NCBI GenBank assembly: GCA_013433145.1
Contig: CM024186.1
Location: 992,001-1,056,000, forward strand
Direction of reading: 5' to 3'
Length of the DNA stretch: 64,000 nt
Source: Ascaris suum
Lineage: Eukaryota; Nematoda; Chromadorea; Rhabditida; Ascarididae
In this document: piece by piece, positions 17,641 through 33,576 of the stretch
Numbering within the stretch: position 1 is the stretch's first letter
Layout of the letters: each line of letters begins with the position of its first letter
Translations under genes and position numbers: made by a program
The notes under the pieces: generated by a model
Told to the model about the DNA's origin: nothing
Databases searched by the model: none
What the model saw: the letters and a program-made list of their open reading frames with translations, nothing else

Positions 17641-19867
17641 TCTGCATCAATCATATTTGTGTCTATAGTTGGAGCTGTATTCGATGAACACACCAAAATT
17701 TTTCAACGGTATTTTCGAATTCTTTATTTCCCAATCACTTCTCCACATTTGCCCATATTTCGACCGAAAAACGATCGTTGGCATCTAATTAAAATATTTT
17801 CAATCAAAGCCTTATGTTTTCCATTATGAGAAAATGATTTGAATTCAAAAAAAATAATAATAAATAATAATTCAAAGACGAAGCAATAGTTAGCGAACAT
17901 GCATAATTCAATCGAAAGCGCATTCTTCTATGATGCAATGGAGAAATGGATTAATTTTAGATGGAGGAATATGAGATTATTCAAAAATTATACGGTAATA
18001 TTTATGGTCTCGAATGGACTTAGCTGAATGGAAATGGAATTAATCGAGCGAAAATTGAATTATTAGAGTAGAAATGAATATATAGAATGGTATAAGGAAG
18101 AAGAAAATCCATAGTGGACGATCATCAATGATTCATGTTCACTTTTTTTTTTGCAAATAAAGAAATAATTATCATTAATCATGCATATTTAATAATTGTT
18201 GCAAATATCTCATATTTTCATTCATTTATGCAAATGAATTCCTCGAATTTCATTGAATCATTTCGATAAATTCTTTCAATCATTTCAAAAAAAAAATCTA
18301 AAAATCACTTTAAAAAGTGAAGTATAATAAATGATAAACGTCATCGAAGATCATAGCACGATATGCGCTTTTTGCAATTTAATCGATCAGATTCAAATTG
18401 CTGAAGATAATTTTTGCTTTTTAAAACATTGCAAATGCTTCATAAATATCTCTCTCAAATGTTCGATCTATTCAATAAAAATTATATAAATGAATATAAA
18501 TAATTTAATAATTTAATAAATAAATAAATGATCTTTAAAACAAATAGTAATTAATCGACTAATTAATTAAATCTCAAACTATCTGCAAGTTCTAACATCT
18601 AGGTTCAGCCTAATTGCCAAAAAAAAAATCTCTCAGGCAAAATAGCTAATCAAATTTATATTCCATCTACATAATTATCACTAAACTATTTTAATTTTCT
18701 CACATGATAAAGCAATAATTGATCACTCACTTCAATGAACATATCTTATTATTGTCGTTGCAATCAATCAGTAAACATGCGTCGAATTGAATATGCAAAA
18801 AAAAAAAACAATATTTTGCATACAAATTTTTATAAATGAATAATTTTTATTATTGATTTTTTTTCAATTAAAGCAAATATTTTTTTTATAAAACGCCAGA
18901 GGCAAAAATAAACTTAAGCTCGATGCGATAAGATTTCTGAGATAATTACTCGATTGATGATTTTTTTTACACCTATTTTTGCGAGATTAAGCCATATTCT
19001 ACTGTCTATATTATAAAATGTTCGTTGGTAATAATTACATCCTTGCTAATCATCTCGTTCTTTAGCATAGAAATTTCCTCTTTAAGATTTCGGTAATGAA
19101 GCAAGAAGGCATCCATCATCTTTATGAGACTCAATGATAATTTTCCCATAATGTTGATTGTACTCTTCTATTTTCTTCATCAATAAATTTCTCGATGCAA
19201 TTACACACAGAAAGTGAAAAAAAAGAGGATGATGAAGAGAAAAACAGCAACTAAAAGGTATAACCTAAAGATGATAGGACTACTCGCCTAGTGGTTGAAC
19301 TTAATTTCTAAACAAATAATGCATAGTCAAAAATATTAAAATTCTCGACAATCACCTGCAGCAACTTTATCGATAAACGACCATTTACCTAGAATATAAT
19401 TAGATGATAGCTATTTGATGAGCATTTCGGGCAGTTTTCATATCGGGAATAAATCTTTGAAAAGCTCTATGAATTTTTAAAATAAAGCGCGTTACGTTTG
19501 TAAATTTGGATCTGTAAAGCGCATTGTTTTAGCGTATATCTAGCATTTACACATATATATCTTTATATGCTTTATCTCCCGCTAAGTTTCCGATAATTTC
19601 AACTCAAAATTGAAAATTCAAAAAAAAAAAATACTGAAATCAAATTAAGAATCATTGAAACTTGTGCTGTATATTTCAACAAATATAATCTCATCAATAG
19701 TTTCTAATAATATACAATATGTCATGATAATATACCTGATATAAGGTGCATAATAGCATAAAGTCAATAATATTTTTTACGTTGGAAATATCTTCAATAT
19801 CGCCCTTTATGTTAATCTATCAATTTCTAAAAAGATTTTGGACATTTAAATATGCAACAACAACAGC

Positions 19868-19929
<62 letters not shown>

Positions 19930-21590
19930 AAACAATAACAACAACAACAATAATAACAAGCACTTTAGAGCGGTGAATTTTTGAATTTCTTCAAGTAGAC
20001 TGATTGAAAAACAAAACTCGGGTAGATTTTTGCAAGCGGCTGAACCAGTTAAAATGAGAAGGCAATAGTTCACTTTTTTGGTGATTTATGAAAATTGTTG
20101 CTCAATTGAGAGGAAAGCAAAAAAAAAAAAAAAAAGCACATAACGTGCTATTTGGATTATTCCACCTTTCTATTCGATCCTTATTGCACTAATTATAAAA
20201 AAGTAAAAATTTCATAGCATCGATAAAATACCCATTAGATGAAAATATTTTAAAATCCTATCTAGATAATGATGTAAATAAAATCTTTCCATGTGCATAA
20301 TTATTTTATTATAACATAAGTGTCAACTTTATATAGATATCAAAGCTTATTTAAAAAATTATTCCACAAACGAATTAAAACGCAATAAACAACTTGATCG
20401 TGTAAAATAATGCTGAAAAATTGAGCAAAAAAGAAAAAAAAAATTAAAATATGATTGAATAAAAAAAAAAATCAAAAATTGAAATGAAAGCATTTGATAT
20501 CTATCAATAAAGAGGCATTAAAAAAAAACTAGCATCATTTTTTTTTTAATGTCTACTCAATATATTATTATTTAAGAAAATATCATGAATGTAATCGAAA
20601 ATGAAATTATTAATGAAAACGAAAATATAAAAATATCAACTTACAAGTTTTTATCGTTTACTCTAGTCGCTATTAAAGTTTAAGTAAATACTAATAACGA
20701 TTATAATTATACAAAGCAAGAGGGAAGTAAAACATGAGGTTTTTACTTCAACGCTAGATAATATTACTAGTTTTGGTACTATGTTACACACAGCTTCAAT
20801 CTAGCTCTCTCTCATTCTCTCTCTCTCTGTCTCTGCCTCCCTCTCTCTCTCCCTCTCTGTCTTTCCGCTTGCATTTCGTATGTGCATACATGCATGCAAA
20901 TACTAAATGCATGCAGATTTCAGTCGTTGTTGCACTCTTCTTGACAGCACATTGTACAAATGCAACGACGAATCCATCCATTGACTTGCTTATATAGAGT
21001 GAGGATGAGGTCATAATTATCGATAACGGATTTAAATTAATTTATGGAATAGAACACAATATCGGTGATGAATTCAGAGTTAAATATTTTGAGAAGTTCA
21101 TTTTAAAGTTGATTGAAAATATTTGTTAGTGATAAAAGTTAAAATTCAAAAGGAAACAAATAACGTTGAATTAATAAAACGATGTCGATCTTTATTCAAT
21201 TAAAATAAAAAGAAAAGTGTGAAAATATTTAAAAATAATAATAATAATAAAAAGAAAGAATTAATTAAAAAAGAAATCAAATAAATACATTTGTGATAAA
21301 TGAAATTTCTTTTTCTATGACATCATTTCGAAATTTCCCACTGATTACCCCTCCTTCTTGTTTCAATTATAGCATTATAACCGATAAATTTAAATTGCTC
21401 TTTATTAACTACAGCAATCAGATCATTCGAAAATCATGTATATTCTTGTTTAGTTTGGCCCCTATTTGGGGTACATACTTGAATTAGTCGCATATTTGCT
21501 TTTCCGTTGAGTAAACTTTTGATTTGCGCGATTATTCCATTCATTGTTCAGCGTTGATTACTGCGCGTTTAGCTGGAAATGAACTCCAAC
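17641..21590. other. Non-coding AT-rich sequence
   Basis: Apart from the CAA array at 19854 and a CT-rich stretch at 20805-20868, nothing is recognised. A putative signal-peptide-like frame from 20910 (MQISVVVALFLTAHC) is too short to call. Confidence 0.55.
19854..19958. repeat. (CAA)n microsatellite
   Basis: CAA array, pure to about 19929 and then interrupted. It reads as poly-Gln, poly-Thr or poly-Asn on the plus strand and poly-Leu on the minus strand, but no splice context supports coding use. Confidence 0.95.
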
Positions 21591-21599
21591 CAGACTTTG

Positions 21600-22340
21600 T
21601 AGGCTCCGCTCAGCCGAGCCATCTCGCTAAACACCCTCATAACGGCGAGGGCGTGATGAAAGGAACCAAGGTGAATTGACTCGTCAGAATCCAAAAGGCA
21701 GGAGAACAGCCTAACCTTAACCTTCAGGCGACCATGTTTAACTTATTTTCGTGTAATTTGAGGACGCTGCTATCGAGTGATTGGTTGGAGAAATTGGAAG
21801 AAGAGGCATTAAAAATCAATTTCGATATAATCACCCCAGCAGAAGCAAAGAGGAAAAGCCAAGTGACCGTCAATCGGTCAAACCGAAGTTGCTTATATTA
21901 CCGGAGAAAGGATCAGACACCGCGGGGTGGAGTCGGATTTTATGCTTCGAAAGAATGAAAGGTTAAGATGATGTCATTCTCTTCTCATTGTTATAGAATT
22001 GCTCAAATCAAAATTTAGGAAAAGAAACATGCGACTAATTCAAATATATACCCCTCATGGAGGCCAAACTAATGAAAAATATAGGCGATCTTCGAATGAA
22101 CTGATTGCCGTAGTTAATGAGGAACGTTCAACGCTCATTGCTATAACGAGCGATTTAAACGCTACGGTTGCAGCATTAATATCAAGAGAGCAGTCAGAAG
22201 CAAATTTTAGGTTCGGAAAACGAAATTCACATCGATAAGAATTCGTTGATTTTTGTGGAAACAATACGATCGAAATTATCTACAATAATTCTTTATAAAA
22301 GGCAATCTATTAGATTGATTTTTTTGGCAAAATTAAACTG
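21600..22340 (+). pseudogene. RTE-type LINE fragment, AP-endonuclease domain with frameshifts
   Basis: From 21734 the frame reads FNLFSCNLRTLLSSDWLEKL, DIITPAEAKRKSQ and GGVGFYASKE, the start of an apurinic-type endonuclease as in RTE/BovB elements (known pattern N-V-R-T-L-x-S...D-I-I-G-L-S-E-x-R-R). The frame then shifts: SFSSHCYRIAQIKI (about 21970-22015), and shifts again to RLIQIYTPHGGQTNEKY, SDLNATVAAL (equivalent to G-D-F-N-A-x-V) and FGKRNSHR (G-x-G-x-R-N-x-R-G). A last weak piece [11 protein letters not shown] follows near 22240. The Glu of S-E-x-R-R is kept only as AEAKR and the GDFNA Gly is Ser. No reverse-transcriptase region is present, and the fragment stops at a large (AT)n array. 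The GC-richer 130 bp before it probably belongs to the element's leader. Confidence 0.85.
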
Positions 22341-22363
22341 TCAAAATGGTTTCCTTAACAGAT

Positions 22364-22517
<154 letters not shown>

Positions 22518-22639
22518 TGACTATCCGAAATATTAGAATGGTTAATTGTTGGAAATGAGGTAACACGAAGGTAGGCTTGGAAACGAATAAATAAAGCACA
22601 TTTTAAAATATACCATTTTAAAATATATACATATATGCG

Positions 22640-24240
22640 CATCAGCTATCACTCAAGGCATTTCGGATGATCTCAAAAACTAGGGATAGAATTCCAGAGA
22701 AAAAGAAATCCTGGAGCCAATGAAACTTGAGTTTGTTAAGCGACATTTAGAGGCATCGATTAATTTTCTCAAGCTCAAAATTATGGAAAGATGATACAGC
22801 TACCAGGCAATTATTAGTACAGCATTATGTGTTCTTTTGCAGTTCTTGTAAACAAATATCTGTCATCAAGGTGTCCTACCTGTTCGACCTGCTTGCTCGA
22901 ATTGTCAGCCCCCTCACTTCTGAACTGGTCTATTATTCGCATTTATACAACTATTCCGCTATCATTCAGGTATTTGTTGCTTTTTTTTGCTCTTCTGTTG
23001 GTTGGATGAGATAAAGATGGGGTTTTTCCAGAATCCAAGGAAACAAACAGACCTTAAATTTCTAAACTGCTGGAAATCAGGATCTCAGGTAAATTTCCGG
23101 TTAGTTCGCCTTTCGTGTGCCTCTAATTTCGAGAACTGAAACACTGTGGACCTTCGAGAAAATTTACGCTCCAAATTTTTGAAAAATATGAGACTTGTTA
23201 ATATGAGACTTAATCAGAGAGCTTGTTAATGATTTTCTGGAGTAGTGAATAAATCTTTTTTCGAGGCTAACACTTGGTGAAGCTAAATGATTTACAATCA
23301 CGAAAGAAATAAAAGATGCAAGTTCCCTCCCCCCCCCCCCCCAAAAAAAAAATCACACCAAACGAAGAAATGAAGTAGAAACGAATCTACATACACAAAC
23401 ACGCAGACGCTGTAAATGCACATATCGATGACATTTGTTTATAGGAAATACAGATGAGAGAATAATGTTCGTGGCAGTGCACTCGAACTGCTTAACCAAA
23501 CATCACTATGATCGATATTGTCATAAGATGTTTCCGAGCCGTTAAATTTACACATTTTTCACTGCAAAATCAATACGCCTCATTTGTCAACTCTTATATT
23601 TTTCCATTTTCTTTTTATTTCTTCAAATTTCCACTCAAATTTCAATTTTGATGATTTTTTTTTGAGTGAGAGATTTTTTTTCTCTGCTAAAGTGTTGAGA
23701 ACATTAATTGAGATGTAATTGAACTTTCGCCAAAAGAAAAAAAAACCTTCGTAAATGCAAATAACTCATTAGATATAAATAATATATTTTTCTTAAATTT
23801 GCATTCTAAAGTTTTTCCTCAAAAATAATTCAATGTTTCAAAATTTTCTAAATAATCTATTGCTCATATTTCATTGTCCGTGACCCGTAGTGCTTTGTCT
23901 CTAACGACATTATGACCTCTAAGCATAAGATTAGAAATTTCGCAGCTCCAATTTGAAGTTTTGAGCACTATGAAAACTCCTGAATCCCACAGTGAAAAAC
24001 TCAATGATCCATTCTATAAGTGGTAATACTTATAGAATGATAGTTTTATCATCGATGAGTTGAATGCAAGAGTTTAAGTAAACAAGATGCGGAAACAAGT
24101 ATAGAAGCGCATTAGAGTCGACGAGCACGATATGCGCTTTTTGTATGCTGCTTAACTGACCATAGTTTCACTTAGTGCCTCCATAAGGCAATGAACTCCA
24201 TCGTTTGTACGTATCCTCTGCAAGGATGAAATTTTTATAG
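22640..24240. other. Non-coding, no element recognised
   Basis: Two overlapping plus-strand frames at 22827-23014 (SYLFDLLARIVSPLT... and SRCPTCSTCLLELS...) compete and lack a splice pair. A C run occurs at 23328-23342. Confidence 0.5.
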
Positions 24241-24245
24241 AGGAT

Positions 24246-24539
24246 TTAATTTCTCGAGTGGAATCGCGGCTGGCCTCCTTGAAGTTTAGGAGCACCGAAT
24301 TTTGTTAATCTCTCGTTGCTTTCTGAGCGCAAAAATTCTTTTGATGCTTTTGATTTCCCTATTTTAGAAAATCTAGGTCCCAAAGTTCGTTGCCTCCCCT
24401 CTCCAATGATGGCAGTTTCCAAATTCCTAGAGCATCGCAACTTCGTTCGATTGCTTCTGAGCTGAAATAGCCCCAGATTTGAGGGTTTCTCATTCTTTGA
24501 TATTTTCGAAAAGACGCTGTCGCGTCGCTTTAAATACAA
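24246..24539 (-). CDS. Hypothetical 97-residue open frame
   Basis: An ATG-initiated frame of 97 codons in a locally less AT-rich stretch. The protein is strongly basic and Ser/Arg/Lys-rich (KRRDSVFSKISKNEKPS, RSNRTKLRCSRNLE, KSKASKEFLRSESNERL) with no recognised domain and no membrane segment. It could be an exon of a dispersed repeat or a chance frame; composition unlike the surrounding sequence is the main reason to record it. Confidence 0.25.
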   Translation of the reverse strand: MYLKRRDSVFSKISKNEKPSNLGLFQLRSNRTKLRCSRNLETAIIGEGRQRTLGPRFSKIGKSKASKEFLRSESNERLTKFGAPKLQGGQPRFHSRN

Positions 24540-25031
24540 AATTAGCTTTCGGTATTACTGCAAGTTGCTTAGGTGAAAGGTTAAACGCATCGTTTTAAGT
24601 GAAAAATTCAAGGATCGTAACATCTAGTTCATCATATAAGCATTAAATAATTCAATAGTTCGTCCGATAATATAATATATTTAAAATATTCTAAGCCCTT
24701 GGATTCCATCCAATGAATAAGTGAGATTTCAGGCGACAAGTTTGGAATCAGGAGTGGATAAATTCGAGAAACCGATTGGGAAATAGATTATATGCGAAAG
24801 CATCGCCGAAGGAGAATTGCATTTAAGAAAGAAGTAATGAAATAAATTGGGAAAGAAATCGACTACATGAATCGTTTCTCCATTTGGCGAAAATTGATTC
24901 AAATCAGAGATTGTATTTAGGATGGAGGACACTTTAAATCAAAGATTTATGATATTATAATAAAATAAAATAAAATATAATATAATATAATATATTCATA
25001 TAGGTACTTTGCCATATAAATATTTACATAC

Positions 25032-25260
25032 CTTTTCGCCGCATAAATGTTCAGATATGTTTTTCTCAGGTTGCATGGTGTTTTCGAACAAGATTGAACT
25101 CATGGCGGAAACATAATAGATTAGGGTAAGATCGTTTATACGCTTGTAAGCAAATATTGCGCTAGGATTTATTGCAGCAATTATTAGACTGTGGACAGAC
25201 ATCAGCAGAGATGGCAGTGTCGTGGAACTCAGGAATAAATTTATAATCCACTTAAAGTCA
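25032..25260 (-). CDS. Possible minus-strand exon of a multi-membrane-span protein
   Basis: On the minus strand 76 codons stay open between acceptor ATATCAG and the consensus donor AAAAG|GTATGT at the other end. The frame reads DFKWIINLFLSSTTLPSL, then VHSLIIAAINPSAIFAYKR and LIYYVSAMSSILFE, which look like two or three hydrophobic spans separated by short polar turns. It ends with a polar NTMQPEKNISEHLCGEK containing an N-glycosylation sequon (NIS). This is the style of a polytopic receptor or transporter but no family motif is definite, and no neighbouring exon with matching phase was found. A long plus-strand frame overlaps most of it; only one of the two is likely real. Confidence 0.3.
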
Positions 25261-25458
25261 CTGATATTTCAAATACACCAATTATACATGAACGGTAGTA
25301 GTGATGAAGATTTGCTCAAATTTTTTAATTTATTTTCGAAATTGGACGAACAACTCAAGAATGTGTCGGGGAATGGGATCATAGAGAATATTAAGACAGC
25401 ATCGGGAGGAGGAAGAGCTGGAAAGGGAGAAAGAGACTGGTATATTGAGTCGTATTAA
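25151..25458 (+). CDS. Possible plus-strand exon, amphipathic helical protein
   Basis: About 102 codons are open from an acceptor-like TTGTAAG to a TAA. The frame includes ALGFIAAIIRLWTDIS, ELRNKFIIHLKSLIFQIHQL and SDEDLLKFFNLFSKLDEQL, which look like amphipathic helices, then a Gly-rich end (TASGGGRAGKGER). A GTATAT donor is available near 25440. No family is recognised. It is antisense to the minus-strand candidate over about 110 bp; the charge pattern here is typical of a soluble helical protein, whereas its mirror image reads as membrane spans, so composition alone cannot decide. Confidence 0.3.
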
Positions 25459-26423
25459 ACTCGGCCGTATAGGCAAATTTTTCAAGAAAATCCTTTCACA
25501 AAATAAACCCACCCAACATTTCAAAGGATAGTTTTAAAATAGTATATCCTAAAAACTATCCAACGAAATTGTGCAAATGATCCCATCTTATCGATTCCTC
25601 AATAGTCTCTATATTAAAAAACTATTTCCGGTTTTTGTTCTTTCCGTCTAAGTACCTTTCAACAATTATTGCCTCTTTCCGACTACGTTGACGTATTTCA
25701 AAATGGATAAACCGCTAACTGGACAAGTAAATATGATAATATCGCGAAGTTGTTTGATGACACATCAGCCACTTCTCTCATGGCAACAGTTCATCCTTAT
25801 GATATTTGTTGATGATGATTGAGATTGATCTAGCCTTCCGATGAGAAGAACACATCTAGTTAAAGTAAGTGTAAGCGGAAATTCTAATACGGGTTCCTCA
25901 GAGAAGGTATTCCCTCGAGATAGTGTGCCTAGTGCATTTCTAATTTTTCCTTCATATAAATAATTCGACTTGCATGATCATCTACTATATAATATTTCTA
26001 TCCGTTCGCTATACAGTTTTCCTCAATTACAATGTAATCTCCATTTATGTGCTTGTTGGTGGTGCTGAATTATGAGTTAATCACTCGAATAAGGATCAGC
26101 ATTCTATGATAACGATAAAATGAATTCAACACTCAGTCCATCATGACAATCGCCTTTTCCTGTATATTCTGAAATGATCCATTACTCAGATAAATATCTC
26201 ATCCATCCAGCACTTACATACCAAGTTGTAAATCGTTGCCCAAGGATTGGAAATCTATAAATCAACACTGATTATAACCAAAATCTTGACGAACGTATGA
26301 GCAAAATGCCAACTGATGTTGTTTACTAATGGGATTTATTTATGCACTCATGCATGTCTCATGTTTCGTTTGTTTACTATTTTGATGTCAATTTTATTAT
26401 GACAGCTTATTGAACGCCTCTAC

Positions 26424-26576
<153 letters not shown>

Positions 26577-27572
26577 CTTTCGATTTTCTTTTGTTTATTT
26601 CCGCTTGTTTAGGTAAATATTTCGAATGAATAAACAAATAAACTAATGAATGAATACATTTCAAAAAGATTTAAAAAAACAAAAAATCGACAATATGCAA
26701 TACACATATATACTACAATCGAAATAAAATAGAGAACACACTATTTTTTTCTATAAATATGAAAAATACGAGAAAACATTCGTTGAAGAGAATAACAAAT
26801 GAAAACAAGTACACTGTTTCGATTACAATGAGCGCTCCTCGTCCACAATCGAGAGAGGAGAGAATGCTTCACTTAGTAACGAGAGATTGCTGCCAATTAG
26901 ACCAAAGATCCATATAGAAAGCAGTAATATTTGCACGTGAATATGCACTCCATTGCTAGTTGATCAAAATTATTTGCGTCGTAATCGACCAAAACAAGTA
27001 CGTTCGATTCGCTCAGCAATCACCGTATTCGTGATGTTGATCTTTGGATAAAGGTACATTCTGGCAAAGTGCATCCACTCAAAAATAAAAAATAAAAAAT
27101 AGCATACAACACGTTTCGTAGAACGTAAACATGCTTTATGTTAACTTTGAAATATTTCCTTATTCATTCAGCTATATGATAGTATTGCCATCCTTTTCCC
27201 ACCCCCCCCCCCTCCCTCCAAGCACTTTAAGTAATTTCTTTCCCTTTCCCAGTGCATCAATTGATTTCAACTCGACTTATGATTTTTCGCGGAGTGTTAC
27301 ATGCCATTAAAAGCAATGATTTGGATAAATTTATGTTGTTGAACGGGGGGAGATGGAATAGGGGAGGCGGAGTAGGGTTACAAATGTAATACTCTAATTC
27401 ACAATATGCTTATCAATTTTACTGTTGTACAGTTTTTCGAGTCAATATTCATCGTTTCGAAATATTTCCATATCGGCTAATTTAATCAAAATATTGCACT
27501 ATTCCATAACTGAGCTTTTATTAACACAATATCTCTTTGATAAAATGTTGTTTTGATGTGATATTGATCATT

Positions 27573-27851
<279 letters not shown>

Positions 27852-28683
27852 GCATCGTGAAATGCTCATAAACTTGATAAGATCGTTTGTGTAAATTGTT
27901 AGAAATAATTTTACTGTAAGCGGTAAACAGCTTATTGCCACCCAAAAAGAAGCACAAAGAAGTATCATATTTTCTGCGATCGCGACTGTTATGTATATGA
28001 CAAGTGATGTGTTGTTTCTTTCAAGAATTAGCGCCAACCATAATAAAACTGATGCAATGAGTTGATCCGATGAAGCCACTCACTTGGAAACTAATTAGCC
28101 TTTACCTACACCATTGTGCTTATCTATAGAAACATATTTATTTCCCTATAAACATCAGCGAATACTTGTATATAAATAAGTAATACCCAATCTCGAATTA
28201 TACAACAATTCTTTTATAATTTAAAATATTATATAAATTTCCATATTAAAATAAAATTACAATGAAAAAAATGATTTCAAAATTCTGATATATAAGAATA
28301 TAATACTTATTTATCGCTTCACATTGATCGATTATCAGCGATAATATGAAATATATGATTATTTGATTATAATAAACAGTTTTATGTAAATATATGAACA
28401 AGAGTTATATAGAAAATAATTGTGGAAGTTCACTATTAAAGGATTTTTGTGATATTTATGTTTCTTTTTTCAATTTTATCGAATTAAATCAGATTTTTAA
28501 ACTTTGCATTTTAATATTTCTATTTTTCTTCGTTTGCATATTACACCTTTCTCCTTTTAGGTCTTCATGATTTCCCTTTTGATTTTTACATCAAATTCTT
28601 TAATATATATTATTCCCTATGATTATATCGAATTCCCTCTTATATAGTCTCTTAATGATTTTTGACCGATCCTCTTATATAAG

Positions 28684-28839
<156 letters not shown>

Positions 28840-31284
28840 TAAGATAAAGAAAATATTGATCAATTAAAATTTATAAATAACCATGATTTTAATAAGAAAT
28901 CGATCCACTTATCTAAAAATTATCAACAAATTTGCAACTAAAAACTTTTATTTTCGTATATTTTTCATTTAAGTGTATTGCCACCATACTAAAATCGGAT
29001 ATATTTTGAGTATATTGTTGATTAATGAGGGCGATAAAATAAAATGGATATGGTGCTGCAATAGGTTCAAGAAAGTTGTTTGTTGATCTCTATTCATTCT
29101 CTCATCTAGTTTTAAAAAAAAAAAATCAAATTTGTAATAAAATATATGCATTCGAATGAGGGGAGGGGGAGAGTACGGCATTGAAATATTCTTATTTTTT
29201 TGTTTTTTTTTTGACAATTTATGCACATATCGATTCAAAGATTGCAGTATTTACTTTATTGATGAAAAAAAAAAAAAGAACATCACTAGAACCGCTGAAA
29301 ATTTGTGAAAAAATAAACTAAAATTGATAAGCAAAAAATTAAGCATAAAAATTTTGAATGTTATGAATTTCCATGCAAAGAAAATGAATGCTGAAAGAAA
29401 ATGAAAATCATAATAAAACTTGTGAGTTATAAATAGATCATCAAAGAATTCATCAAAAAAAAGCCTGAAGAAAATCGTTAATAAGTTGAATGAACTAAAA
29501 AATGAATTTCAATAGAGAAAAAAAAAGAAAAAAAAAGAAAAATTTGAAAAATTTTTAAAAAATTTTTGAAAAATTCATAGAAAATACAATTGAAAAATGT
29601 GAAAAATTGTTTTCAAAAATTTTTAGGAGAAATCGATTTTCTTATCAATAATAAATAATCTTTTATGAAAGTGAATAGGTGGAATAAAAAAGTTTATACA
29701 ATGTGGTTTTGAAAATATTGAAACGATGAGGATTTTTATTTGATTTTTTATTGCCAATTTGTATACTCGATTGTTGCCCAGCTATTGGACTTATTTAGTA
29801 ATTACATTGTAATCTATACGCTTATGTTGGAATATCAACGATGTGTCGAAAAACAAGTAATGCGACTATATTATAAACAATAAACTCACCTGCCATAGAG
29901 CATTTTATATTGCAATGAATAGAAGAGTACTAGAAAATCGATCTCATTCATTAATGAGCAATTCAAACGTAAACTCATTAACCATATGTACAGGTAACAT
30001 TTTAATTACACCCAATTCCGATGCGATTTTTGATGCTTGATTTCTAATTCTGATTTCGTACCGATTGATGCAATAAACGATAATGAAAAATAATGAAAAA
30101 CTTTCCAACCTAGCAATATAACTTGCAACCTAGCATATAGCAAGAATGATACCTGGTACGATATGCGTATTTACATGGCATAATATGCTTATTTTATTTC
30201 CGGTTACCTAATCAAATTAATAACACAATTTTGCTGCAAATAATAAAATTACGGAACGCTTTCTCGAAATTTTAGCTCATTTGATGGCTTATAGAAATGT
30301 TTTATAAGCAATCTACTTATTGCAGATTTTTGCACCCATTTAGTATAGATGATTCATTTCGAAGTTGGTTGATTAATACGAAAAATGGAAATTATATATC
30401 GTATATAAAGTATAGAATCTATATTACCACGGAATGACTTTTTTTTTTAATTCTCAAAATTGCATTTTAATTGTTTAAGTATTAGATTTATTGCTAAATT
30501 ATTGAATTTTTTAAAAAAGGATCTACATATTAAGCGTTGTAAATATTTGCAATGAATTGCATCTTTTTGATGTTGTATTGCATCATTAAATATCAAGCAA
30601 AATTGCAACGTTATAAATATTAACGTATTGCATTTGTTTTCTAAATTACAAACAAAATAACGCATTAATATTGCTAATAAATTGTAGAATAAAAATATTT
30701 TATGCAAAATTCAATATTTTTGCAAAAAAAAAAAAATTTTGCAATAGCATACTATAATTCGTAAATGTTATCGTTATTGCTTTGCCCACCCACTGTGTTG
30801 ATCACATGCAAATATTAATGCTCTAACAGTATAAAAATCAATAAAATCAAAAATCAACCAATATTAAAATCTCATTGAAAATTTTGAACAATTTTTATTC
30901 ATCAAAAATTTATAGGGTAATAGTGAAATTTGTAATTCTTTTTTTTTTTATTCATTACCTTCTTATGAGGAAATAAATTTTCACAAAGGCTCAGCTGTAA
31001 TTTCAATTGATTAAATATTTGATTTAAATCGCTGCTATAAATATTGTAATTCACTCTCCATACTTACATGAATGCATTAATTCTCATCTTCGCTTGTTTG
31101 CAAGCTGAATTAATGTACGGCCGATAATGTTGCTCTCAAATGATTTATCAACGAAATTTGCATAATTAATGAGATTTGAACTCTATGCAACCAAACAAAT
31201 TTGCATATTTGAAATCATGCTAATTAAATGGTTGTTCGATTAATCAACAATCGCTTTTCCCATATTAGCATCCCAATTTTGCAG

Positions 31285-31429
31285 ATGTGAGTTGAATTAC
31301 CGACGAAGTGCTTCAGTGTTTCTAATTGAGGACTTAAGAGGCGATTGGTTACTGGATGTGCTCGTGATGGTCGAATTTATAAAAGAGTATGCTATAGTTT
31401 TGTCTTTACTTCTCGTTGAAAAAAAACAG
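31285..31429 (+). CDS. Isolated possible exon, helical segment
   Basis: A clean 145-bp open segment lies between a good acceptor (ATTTTGCAG) and a donor (CAG|GTGAAA). It takes one base from the previous exon and leaves in phase 0. It reads CELNYRRSASVFLIEDL, then WLLDVLVMVEFIKEY and a leucine-rich end (VLSLLLVEKKQ). No family is recognised. It lies 2.1 kb before the first phosphatase exon but the phases do not connect directly (that exon needs phase 1), so at least one more exon would be needed if they belong together. A homeodomain/POU-motif-rich stretch lies immediately upstream. Confidence 0.35.
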
Positions 31430-33244
<1,815 letters not shown>

Positions 33245-33576
33245 TCAAAAACAGATAAATCGTGTTCATATTTAAATTTACACAATTCATTTGAGCTCAG
33301 ATTTTAAGCTCACACATATTTCACTGTTTTCAAAGAGACTCTCATCTTTTCTCAACAATCACTGACTACTTTCTTTCCTTTTTTTCTCTGAACAAAAACC
33401 CCAAAAAAAAACAAAAAAAAAACATTCTAAATGGAGGCTTAAGATGACTGTACCAACGTAATCACCCAGCTTAATTGAACCTTAACCCTGTGGTGAAATT
33501 AATTATTGATCATTGATCCATCTAAAATCGATTTTTACCGATTAGTTGATCATTTTCTATTTGAAATTGATCACAG

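Noticed and set aside
19746..20073. Poly-Thr/poly-Gln or poly-Leu protein over the CAA array
   Set aside because: Only the repeat keeps the frame open; the flanks are AT-rich with no donor or acceptor and no recognisable protein.
20773..20997. 74-codon frame with a Ser/Leu-rich start and a signal-peptide-like end
   Set aside because: The first half is a CT-rich repeat; the remainder is too short and lacks a donor.
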